Origin: Paralichthys olivaceus
Lineage: Eukaryota; Chordata; Actinopteri; Pleuronectiformes; Paralichthyidae
NCBI RefSeq assembly: GCF_024713975.1
Contig: NC_091093.1
Location: 17,295,501-17,359,500 of the forward strand
Length of the DNA stretch: 64,000 nt
Direction of reading: 5' to 3'
Below are positions 36,601-45,800 of the stretch, piece by piece. Both the position numbers and the translations under genes were made by a program. Every line of letters starts with the position of its first letter. Within the stretch, counting starts at the first letter, position 1. The notes beneath the pieces were generated by a model. The model was not told where the DNA came from and did no database searches. It was given only the letters and a program-made list of their open reading frames with translations.

Positions 36601-38020
36601 TATTTGTTACAAATGTTTACTTGGACTCAAAGTTGAATTATTGAAAGGTCAAGGTCAATGCGACCTCATATTCTTGTGAACATAATATATCAGGAATACC
36701 CATAGGAAAGAGGAACTCCTTCAAATTTGTTACAAACATTCATTTGGACTAAAGGATGACCTGATTGGAATTTGGAAAGCAAAGGTCAAGGTCATGAATT
36801 GAGACTGAATCAGCACTGTTTGGGGGAGGCATTGTACTGCAGTGAAGTAATTCTAGTTGTGTATAGTATGGGTCAAGCTACGATTACTACACTTTCTCTA
36901 CTGCAACTAAATAGTGTCTTTCATTTGTACCATATCAGAATAACCATAACAAAGACTTTCCAATTTGATCATAGCGTTCATCTCAATAAGAGTCATAATT
37001 ATGACTTGAACACATTTGAAATATATTTCACCTTGCACAAAATAATACCTGTCAGTAAAGGCAGAAGGCAATTTGTTAATTTTCTATTGGGGGGGATGGT
37101 AACGATGATCACCCCCACAGACTATCAACAGAAGCATAGAAAGAGAACATTTGCATTTAAGAGGGAGCGTGAGACAAAGAGCGCTGTTCTCCTGTTCTTT
37201 TTGATGCCATTAGGTTACAACTTTTTAAATGAAACTGCAGATCCCACAATGCAGCATTAAGTGTAGGATGTTCCCCTGCACACACAAATTCTCCCTCTGC
37301 ACACACAGCACTCTGTGGCTGAGGGGGGAGGGGGGAGGGCATTCGGCCATTTGGGTTTAAAGAGGATGACACCCCCCCCAACCCCACCCCCCTACAAATC
37401 CACTACTGACTACATGTGTGAGAAAACCAAACCATCATGGATGCCTTGTGTCATCCAAAGTCTTCTCTACCCTTTAAATAAATGAGTAGTTTGACATTTT
37501 GCAGATCATTAATGCACTCAAGAGGTGCAGATCGGTGGATCTTATTACCTCTGGACAGAGTTGCCTTTCTTTGTCCTAAACTAAGCCACCATGCAAACCT
37601 GAGAGTGCTAACATTCATCTCACATATCTTAAAGCAAGAAAGTGAAAAGGTGGAGTTCCCAAGATGTTGGACTAATCCTTTAAACTCAGATTTAAAGGAC
37701 ACAGTGTTTTAGTCTCCATGCATAGTCATTTTCATACCAAATTAAGGCAAAAGAAGATTTTAAAGGTTTGATTCATGCAGGACATTGTCTCAATAACAAC
37801 AAACTACATTTTCAAATTGTATTTTGTCATAATTAATTGCATGTGTCCTCCCTGCAGAGCTGGAGGCTGCTGGTGGTGGATCCCTGTGGCAGGGCCCATG
37901 GTTGGTGGAGCAGTTGGAGCGGGCATTTACTTTCTCTTCATTGAGTTGCACCACCCAGAACCGGAAAAACAGGAGGAGAACAACCTCCAGGACAAATATG
38001 AAATGATAACCATGAGTTAA
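27523..38020 (+). CDS. aqp9: Aquaporin-9 (aquaglyceroporin)
   Basis: This plasma-membrane channel passes glycerol, urea and water; in mammals it serves glycerol uptake by liver. Six exons: 27523-27624, 28279-28405, 31500-31637, 31824-31942, 32813-33030, 37858-38020. They total 867 nt, 288 residues (human 295), with the exon sizes and phases expected of vertebrate aquaglyceroporins. The two pore motifs are NPA at 81-83 and NPARD at 213-217; the Asp after Arg216 marks the glycerol-conducting branch. Phe61 of the aromatic/arginine filter is conserved, but Tyr210 replaces the Cys of mammalian AQP9. AQP9 identity rests on the segment around NATANIF and SYPAKHL, the C-terminal IELHHPEPE and DKYEM, and its place between aldh1a2 and lipc. 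The start is the first ATG, after a CAA-rich leader. The a/b paralogue suffix is undetermined. Confidence 0.96.
28279..28405 (+). CDS. aqp9: aqp9 exon 2 (residues 35-77)
   Basis: The exon encodes LFGCGSVAQTVLSKG through AGGVSG. It holds the filter residue Phe61. It is 127 nt with donor gtaaca. Confidence 0.95.
28406..31499 (+). other. aqp9: aqp9 intron 2
   Basis: A 3.1-kb intron with one dispersed repeat copy (29598-29815, listed separately) and otherwise AT-rich unique sequence. No additional exon is needed for the reading frame. Confidence 0.6.
29598..29815 (+). mobile_element. Dispersed teleost repeat, forward copy in aqp9 intron 2
   Basis: It begins aaggaatagtttgatattt and later reads aaaatccacccgccagcac, tagctcaccaattaacatg, agcaaagtgtaaaaatg and ttaccaggcaactgcaa. 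This is the word order of a very common teleost repeat starting ggaatagttcgacattttggg. The middle is shortened relative to the family as I remember it. Confidence 0.65.
31500..31637 (+). CDS. aqp9: aqp9 exon 3 (residues 77-123; first NPA)
   Basis: The exon encodes AHVNPAVSLAMVILG through YGLYY. It contains the first NPA box. It is 138 nt. Confidence 0.96.
31824..31942 (+). CDS. aqp9: aqp9 exon 4 (residues 123-162)
   Basis: The exon encodes DALMDYTNGEFVV through ILNGFVDQ, including an NAT N-glycosylation-type sequon in an extracellular loop. It is 119 nt, ending in phase 0. Confidence 0.95.
32718..32762. repeat. (CAA)n trinucleotide repeat
   Basis: An interrupted CAA run of about 45 bp in aqp9 intron 4, 50 bp upstream of the exon 5 acceptor. 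Confidence 0.9.
32813..33030 (+). CDS. aqp9: aqp9 exon 5 (residues 163-235; second NPA)
   Basis: The exon encodes VIATGALILCILAITD through NCGYPINPARDLGPR and GWGMDVF. It contains the second NPA box with filter residues Tyr210 and Arg216. It is 218 nt. Confidence 0.96.
34790..35165. mobile_element. Degraded dispersed repeat in aqp9 intron 5
   Basis: Phrases such as agctcgttccaccattga, tttgaatttgattctggca, attctagatgtctgtaagg and ggcattgcaatagttga recall an old dispersed teleost repeat. Divergence is high and the borders are uncertain. Confidence 0.4.
36553..36800. mobile_element. Dispersed repeat with two tandem ~120-bp units
   Basis: Two diverged units each read cttgtgaaca..atat, then (g)gaa..(c)tcctt/ttcttca, tttgttacaaa, ttggact..aa, and end aaaggtcaaggtcat. 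The first starts near 36553 and the second near 36672. The phrase aaaggtcaaggtca is typical of a well-spread fish repeat. Confidence 0.6.
37505..37684 (-). mobile_element. Dispersed teleost repeat, inverted copy in aqp9 intron 5
   Basis: Read on the minus strand it starts taaaggattagtccaacat, continues ttttcactttcttgc and aactctgtccagaggtaata, and ends with agatccaccgatctgcacc and gtgcattaatg. This is the same element family as the forward copy at 29598. Confidence 0.6.
37858..38020 (+). CDS. aqp9: aqp9 exon 6 (residues 235-288, stop)
   Basis: The exon encodes RAGGCWWWIPVAGPMVGG (helix 6), then IELHHPEPEKQEEN and DKYEMITMS with TAA. The acidic tail is cytosolic. Confidence 0.96.
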
Positions 38021-40745
38021 AACTTCTTCCTCTAGATCAAACAGTTTTTTACATTTCTACAATACATTCACAGTCAATTGTTTATTACAAGGCATGCATG
38101 TGATTCACACTGTCATTCATTTCTATCATATGCATGAATGGAGTCTTTTCTTAGGAAGCCTGGGCTATTTATACGTTTGAGGGTTTCTTGCATCAAAATA
38201 TAAAACTTTCTGATAAAATATATTTTAATTAGATGTCATGTTCTTCCTTTAGTTCTGTAATGTAATAGGTTTCCTCTGTTTTATATAGTATATACACAGT
38301 ATTCTTTATATTCTCCTTTTTCCTAACTGGGAATCATTTCCTCATGTTAGAAATATTTGCCAAGCTTCTGTACAGCTATTTTTATATACTACTGTCTACC
38401 TTACAACTTGGGGCATTAAAAGCATGTAGCACTTAGGAAACAATTGATTTAATGTGGGAATATAATCATTTTATTTTAGCCAGTGTTAAAGTAATATGTG
38501 TTTCTTGGAGTGATTTCTTTCTTCTGTTTCCCTTCGTTCTTTACGTGGGTGTAAAGAGAGCGTTATTGATTGCTTTATCCGCATTGTAGTTTTATAACAC
38601 ATTTAAGTAGAAAATCCAGCCTTAAAAGATTACACTGGTGTCGCTTACGTTTTCAGTCATTTCCATAATGCTGTGACACACAATCCTTTGTCATGTCGCT
38701 GGATTACAGATTAATAAGACGCTTGATATCAAAGAGCCATAACTCAACACAAGATAAGTGTCTGCTAAGTCCGGCTATGCTAGACTGTAACTACTGTTCA
38801 TAACTGTTTACATCAAAAACTCAGATGTTGGTTTGGTTCGAAGCTCAGCGTTGAAAATTCACAGACAACGTATTACAAAAGGAACAACATAGGCGAGCTT
38901 CACATATCAAATTGAGCCGTCAAAACACAGTTTTCTTCCTGTATTAACTCAGCACTTGTGATTATTAATGCTTCTATCCTGTGAACCAGAGAAATGTGAA
39001 TTTACAAAGACAATCCTGATGTTGATCAGGCTGTATGATTTATAACCCAGCCTGTAATAACGGACAACATGCTGTGAGCACCACTGTCAGACAAGATGAT
39101 TCATGTAGATCTACAGTACGCTGATGTTAGTGTGGATATACAGTATGTTGTCGGTTACACAGGCATCTATAGATTTGAGATTATATTGTCGTGTGTTGAA
39201 TATTATGCAACAGCACAATGTGAACACATATTAGGCAACATGTCAATCACATAGATTTCCATTTTGATTTGTTCATTTTACTTTTGTGAAAGATTAATGT
39301 AGAGTGTCCATTTTACTTCTACCCTATATGTGGCCTACGTTTGAATCAGTCGTTACAGTGTGCATGTTTGAAGTTTGAAGTTTGTTTGATTGAATCTTGT
39401 TTTTTATATGTTGCTTCTTTTCTCTCCCTGTCCAACACTTTTATGTTAGTGCTTCTGTCAGGAAGTAAGTAAAACAAGTATTTTAACCTTTTTACTATGT
39501 TGTTTATTCTTTTATGGCCTTTTATTATAAGGTATAGTTTACTCTCTCAAGTATCTTTCTTGTTCTTTATGCTTTCAAATCATTCAGGCTAATATTGAAT
39601 TAAATTTGGGTTTTTTTCGCACTTGTTATGTAGATTTTTTTAAAAATAAAAATAAACAGAAATTTAGCGAAATATATAAGTGTGACAGTATGGGAAAGCT
39701 ATACCTCCTTTTTTTCATACCCATAAATGTCAAAAGGTGACAAATCTATTATAACCACTTCTAAACAGAAAATATAAATGTATTTAACATGTATTTGTCC
39801 AAAGCCTAAATTACTCAAAATCACCTTCAGTAATGGTGAATGGGTTTTGTGGTCTGGTAAAGTATTTGCAATGTTTTTTTGTTTTTTTTAATCAAAACAA
39901 GTTTTTCATTTACGTGAAAATATTTTCAGGAAATATTGTTCTAACGGAAAATTAGGCCTTTTCCCAGACGACAGTTTGATACATTACAATATTAAAAGCA
40001 CAGGAATTCAATTTTCAAATGAACTCACATTTGTAGACTAGTTTGCATGTGGCATGTTGTAAAGTCGACCGGGACACTTGAATCAAACACAGCCATCATT
40101 AAAATGAATTCAGATAATTTCCATTGAAGTGATTTTATTTCAGTTTTTACTCGAATCTGGAAAGAATAAGAAAAACAAATGGTTCTGTTGTTGATGTCAC
40201 CCTCGAGGACTTTTACATTAATTTAATGTTTACATTAAATTTAGTCCTTACCACTACTTATAACCCATATAACCATAAAAAAAACTAAACAAGACATCCT
40301 CAATTAACTGAAATATGGCGCTAAATGTAGTTTATGACAGATTAACACAAATATCAGGCTGATAAAGTCAAGCATTAATTCTACATGTAAAATCTTCAGT
40401 CATATCTCCAGTCCAGAGTCACCCCAGTAGGTCAATGCATGGCCATGAATCATCAGTGGAATTAAAGCAGTGATACATTAAAATTTAAAAGAAGACAACT
40501 GAGAGAGCTTACATAACTTTTCACAGGTCAGTGGTTCAGGGATCTTCCCACAGAGTGCATCCTTTCTTTGACTTAAATAATATCTGCTTCACATTAATGA
40601 TGGATGACACCCGCTACGAGTTTTCTGTCTTCGCTCTCTTTCTTCTTGGCATGATTTGTAGTATTCTAGTTTGAGAATAGTATTTGTATGCATTTTTTTT
40701 TAAGAAGAGTCACTGTTAATCAAAAATTATAGTGTTTGGACACAT

Positions 40746-40750
<5 letters not shown>

Positions 40751-40789
<39 letters not shown>

Positions 40790-40799
40790 ACACACACAG
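40751..40799. repeat. (CA)n microsatellite
   Basis: About 49 bp of CA with one GA interruption, downstream of aqp9. Confidence 0.95.
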
Positions 40800-41115
40800 T
40801 ACTTGGAAAAGCAAAGGTTCATCATGTTTGCTAAACTGTTCACCTGCAGATGTGACATCACACATTAGGCAAACTGACTTTAACTCTTCTGCTGCTGAAC
40901 TGAGTTGAGCCTTTACAGACAGTCGTGTGTTTACAGTGTGACATGTTATTCAGTTCATGGTTCGTGTCACTGGAGCCAGAACTATGAAAACAATGTGTCT
41001 GCGTGTGTTTATGTGTGAATACTGAGCTGATTTACTGTCTTTTGTTAATACATCAAATAAACACAGTGTGGAACATAATTGATATTGATTCATATTTATA
41101 AAATGTTTTGCTGTT

Positions 41116-41121
41116 AATAAA
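41116..41121 (+). terminator. aqp9: Candidate poly(A) signal downstream of aqp9
   Basis: AATAAA followed at once by gtgtttgttatcctctgctt, a good GU/U-rich downstream element. It lies 3.1 kb past the stop codon, so usage depends on a long 3' UTR; the earlier signals at 39645-39656 compete. Confidence 0.3.
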
Positions 41122-41194
41122 GTGTTTGTTATCCTCTGCTTGTAAAAAAGAAAAGGAAAAGACCCTTTATATTTAAATACTTTATATTTACATC

Positions 41195-41367
41195 AAGGGG
41201 ACCCCCTCTATGGAGGCCGCCATGTTTTTTACATTAGTCCAAACTGGACAAACTAAACATCTTTTGAGTTTTTATGAAAACTGAAGGCTGTGAGGTGAGG
41301 GGTGTTCAGCTGCAACATGCAATTTCAACACTACATATCACAAAATTCTTCACACTGAACCTTTAAA
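41195..41367. mobile_element. Dispersed teleost repeat copy
   Basis: The order caaggggaccccctctatgg, aggccgccatgtttttta, agtccaaactggacaaacta, gtgttcagctgcaacatgca and cacactgaacctttaaa matches a dispersed fish repeat ending gaaccttta. It is one of the better preserved copies in the window. Confidence 0.7.
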
Positions 41368-41689
41368 CTCAACAGAAATAATGGTGTGAAATATATGATG
41401 ATGATTTTTGATTTGGACTCATATGAGTTTGAAAAGAGTCTGAGAAGTCGTTGACGACAACCATTAAAGTGAGGCTCATCCTGACCAATTTGAAAACAGA
41501 AAGAAATATAGAAAGTTAATTGGCAGTTGACTTTTTTTTTTATGAATTATTGACAATTAGGCAGAAAAACAAGACGTGACAATGACTCCAAAAATATAAC
41601 AGTTTGATGTGGTATGTCAGGGACAAACACTTCTTCGAAACATCAAGAATTCATTGAGCTACATTTACTTAATTTTTTTTAAAGTATAT

Positions 41690-41825
41690 TTTTGGGGCTT
41701 TTATTATTATTATTATTATTGATAGGAAGGACAGCAAGCTGTGAAAGGAGGACAGAGAGAGAGTGGGGGAGGACATTACAGAGATGGCCACAGGCCGGAG
41801 CTGAACCTGGGCTGCTGCAGGTTCA
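41690..41825. mobile_element. SINE-like repeat relic with (TTA)n
   Basis: A TTA run leads into gataggaaggacagcaagc, agagagagtgggggagga, gagatggccacaggccg and gagctgaacctgggctgct. The last words resemble a tRNA-derived promoter B box and the common fish repeat phrase tcgaacccgggccgctgc. Degraded. Confidence 0.55.
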
Positions 41826-42467
41826 CTTTTATTTGAATTGTATCCTCTGTACATTGAAAAATAGTACAAAAAATATCTATTGTTTTTTATTAAACTATAA
41901 GTATTCATGTACAAAATAATAAATATCCAGAACATTGATTAAGGTCATTTTTAAGTCTTTAAGATTTATTAGAGATTTATTTGTTTCTTAATATCTACAA
42001 ATTTAGACAGACAGAACATGTTTTAAATGTGAGTGTGATTTGTCTCTATCGAAGGCTCTCTGTGACTACTGTGTGATCATTAACCACGTGTGTACTGTGC
42101 TTACTCACACAATATAACCTGAAACAAACTGATACTTCAGAACACTCCAGTGTAAAGGTGATAGTACATGTAGCCAGTCACAAATCATTGATTTTACTGA
42201 ATCCTACCACATAAGAAAAATCCACATCTAAATCTTCAGTCGTGGATTTACTCATTCATATTTGTCTGTCTGTTGTTTTAGCCTTTAACTGAGGGATCGT
42301 TGATTTTTTAATTCGTGTGGAAAGGCAGTTTCAGAGAGGTGGGCCGTGTACTGACATTAGGATTTAGGGTCATTTCGAACTCTCAGTCATTATCAGCACA
42401 TTGTACAACACCCCCTCACAGTTCATAACTCAGCTCTTTCACAATGTGTTTGATCTACACAGCTCGG

Positions 42468-42722
42468 CCAATCAGGACGAGACAAAATCCTCCTGATCCA
42501 TAAACCAATACTGCTGCTGTCCTCTCTCCCTCTGTACAGTACAGTACAATGCATTCCCCACACGCAGGACAGTGATGAGACGTCTCTGAATCAGCTTCTA
42601 CTCCACTGACAGAAGGATCTCACCCTCAGACTCTACATTATCTGCATTTCTCCCCCCCTGAGCTCCTCACCTGTGAGAGGAGCGTTGGTATAAAGGAAGT
42701 GGAGAAGTGTCTGTGGGGCGTC
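42468..42722 (+). promoter_or_regulatory. lipc: lipc upstream/promoter region
   Basis: CCAAT lies at 42468-42472 and TATAAA at 42689-42694. The TATA motif is only 29-34 nt before the ATG, so if it is the true TATA box the leader would be almost absent. Transcription may start further upstream from an unseen element. Confidence 0.4.
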
Positions 42723-42804
42723 ATGTCTGTGGTTAAAATCCTCTGCTGCTTGCTGTTAACCTATCACTTCAGTGAAGGGAAGAAAATCAAAGGGAACAGA
42801 GCAG
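42723..42804 (+). CDS. lipc: lipc exon 1 (residues 1-28, signal peptide)
   Basis: The exon encodes [19 protein letters not shown], then KKIKGNRA. Purine at -3. Donor GCAG|gtgagt. It is the least conserved exon, so the start is slightly less sure than the rest. Confidence 0.85.
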
Positions 42805-45800
42805 GTGAGTCAAACGTCATGTTTGAAATCATCCCACAGAGGTGCGATCAAGACAATTGTTGCTTTTGTCAATTAATCAATGAATGAAAAATCTATCAAA
42901 TTAATGGATCACAGCTACACATCAACAGACAATACAGAGGACAGATGGATCCCTGGTGGTTTGGTCACTTTCATGCTATACATAGTGATGGAACTGGGTT
43001 ATTAATTTGATTTAATATTGGACAAATGTGGAAAAATATAATGCCTCCTGAATATAATTGAAGCCATTTCAATTTCCTTGAACAATGATATAAATAATGA
43101 ATGAATTTATTTCTGATAAACTCCTGGTGACGCAGTTTTCAGACCTATCACCAAACTGCAGTTTAAAAATTGGGCCTTTGACCCTTTAAACTTGGTTTTT
43201 ACTGCCAGATTTCACCACATGTAGCTACTGGATGTAAACTTTCAGTTCTTCTGTTTTATCTTATATTTTATTTTAAATCCAACACTGGAATCAACTAATG
43301 ACACAAGTAAGAAGCTGTTTCTACATTTCTTCATATCCGTTCTGTTGTGAAAAAACATAGTTGCTGAAAATATTGTAGGCCTGAACAATGTTAGGTCTGA
43401 TGTGTTTAGGTTTTTGTCATTTAGTTTTCTTACAGATACACTTTGTTTTTAATATTTTTATTTTAAAGAATTTTAATAAAATAAAAATGTCATTACATAA
43501 AATTTATGAAAATGCAAAACAAATCATTCAGTCAATTGTCTCTGTACTCAGCTGAGAAAAGCTCTTCAGTCACAGCATGCAAACATTAATTTTTTTACAT
43601 TAAGCATAACTGCGAACACTGCTGTGGTAGAGCACGACTGATAAAGAGCACTTTTTTAATTACAGTGTTTATGCTCTATAATGACTTATAATGAGTCAGA
43701 CTGGTTTATGTGCTCTCCATGTTCATGTGGAAAAAAGTCATAACAGGGAGGAGACACAGCAAAAACATTTATTTAACAGAGACACTTAAGATGACTGATG
43801 GAGGGATAATTACTGTCATTACTTTTACTGCTGAGATGTTGTCATAGGCTTCATCTCAACAACCAGAGCTCATCCGTTGACAGCTCTGTCACTGATCACC
43901 CTGGGTGAAAAATAATTTCTTATTCTAACATAAAAAATGTTAGAATAATAAATATGCTGGACAGAAATCAATGGCGAACGATAAAGGAAATGTAATGATC
44001 GATTTCGTTGGAGCAGGATCTGTAATGATTGCGAGGGGGACTTGTGAGGTTTCTGCGGTGGTCTTAACATTTTAAAAGCGGAGGGATTATTCAATGAGGG
44101 AGTCTGGCTAAGACTCACTTGTTTTTGTCAAGTGATATCTGTGTGCATCTGCCAAAGAGGTCTGCATGACTCCAGAACACAGCAAAGTGCCTCTGAGATG
44201 GTGTCAGTGACGGTTCAGATTTCTCTTTATTTACTCTCAGATAATCTCGTCAATACACGAGTTAAAACTATTTCTTGGCTCTCGAATGGACAAACAAAGT
44301 AAGGTTTCCTGTTGTAATTATTCACTTCAAAATAAGTGCATCAGTATTTCAGCATGATCTGTCATCATTCAATCAATATTTGATTATCATACAAATAATG
44401 TTATTCAAAGTGCTTTAATAAAAACAAAATTAAACCCCGACCAATCTCCACTCCATCCCTGCACATGCAGAGTAAGACAATTAACAGGAACTGAGGAATG
44501 CTATCATAAATCTAAAAATCTTTCAAAGGAGGAAACCAAAGAGATAACATGATAATATAATGTAATATAATATAAGAAGATTAAATAATAAAATACTAAA
44601 AGAAATGAAAAAGGTTAAAGACAAAAACCATGGGGTATTATAGCGAAAGCTAAATAAGAGGATGTATCTTTAAAACAATGTACAAAGTATAAATAGAGAG
44701 ATAATTAAATAAAAAGAGATAAAATTATGAGGGGAAGATAATAAAATGATAAAAGAGATGTGAAAAGGATAAAGATAAAACAACTAAAAGACGAATAAGT
44801 AAAACCAGAGTTAAAAAGTGAGGAATTTTAGTGAAAATGATTCAGAGGCAGTTAATAAGTCAATTAATTATTGAATAGATAAATAACATAGAATAAAACG
44901 ACTCATCTGTAAAACAATCTAAGATGTATGATTAAAAAAAAGAGACAATTTGATACTGACTTCAGACCCCTGAAGAGTACCCAGATAACTTCTGTGCTTG
45001 CAGTGGACTCGGAGCGGAGCACAGTCCTGAAGGTGATGGAGCCTTTTGTCAGCAGCTCGTTCTTCGGGCTGTTTTTAGAAGGTGAGGACACCTGCACACT
45101 GGACCCTCTGCAGCTGCACACTCTCACCTCCTGTGGCTTCAACAGCAGTAATCCCCTCATCATCATCACTCACGGGTGGTCGGTAAGGTCAACTCCTGCT
45201 CTCCTCACGCTTCGCCGACCTGAACCACTGCATACAAAACATGGAGCTCACTGCGTAGAAGTAATCTCTTGCACTTCAGCCCCTCTGCAAACAGAGGTGG
45301 GTGCTCTCAGATTAGGAGCATACACTAAAAACAGCTCGGTGGGCCTCGTCTCCATGACTGAAGGTTCAGTCACTGAGAAGTGACACTGGGCTGTTTTTAA
45401 AATGTGGAGCTCGACCACGAGAAAGAACATGTTCAAAATACTGAGATAATGACAAACAGAAATATTCTGAAGTGCCTGCAAATAATTGCCTGAATCAGAT
45501 TTATTAAAAAATGTGACTTTTCAGATGGATGGGTTGATGAGTGGTATAGATGGGTGATTGGTATATAATGGATGGATGGATGGATGAGTGGTATATATAA
45601 TGACTGGATGGATAGATGAGAAGTATAAATAATGGATGAGTGGTATAGATCAATGGATAATTGAGTGGTGAATACAATAGATGGATGAGTGGTACATAAT
45701 GAATGGATGGATGAGTGGTACATACTGGATGGATGGATGAGTGGTACATACTGGATGGATGGATGGATGAGTGGTGTATATAATGAATGGATGGATGAGT

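Larger units (their letters stand above)
33031..37857 (+). other. aqp9: aqp9 intron 5
   Basis: This 4.8-kb intron is the richest in dispersed repeats: relics at about 34790-35165 and 36553-36800 and an inverted copy of the intron 2 element at 37505-37684. No coding exon was recognised between exons 5 and 6. Confidence 0.65.
38021..42500. other. aqp9 3' UTR and aqp9-lipc intergenic region
   Basis: Candidate poly(A) signals for aqp9 are AATAAA at 39645 and 39651 (overlapping run) and at 41056 and 41116, the last followed by a GT-rich stretch. Which is used cannot be told. The rest is AT-rich, with a CA microsatellite and two dispersed repeats. No coding sequence is seen. Confidence 0.55.

Noticed and set aside
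36772..37260. 162-residue + strand open frame in aqp9 intron 5
   Set aside because: It overlaps a dispersed repeat, starts within it, and has no recognisable domain.
42699..42722. Eight extra N-terminal codons for lipc beginning at GTG
   Set aside because: The first codon is GTG, lies only 5 bp after the TATA-like motif, and the ATG at 42723 already supplies a signal peptide.
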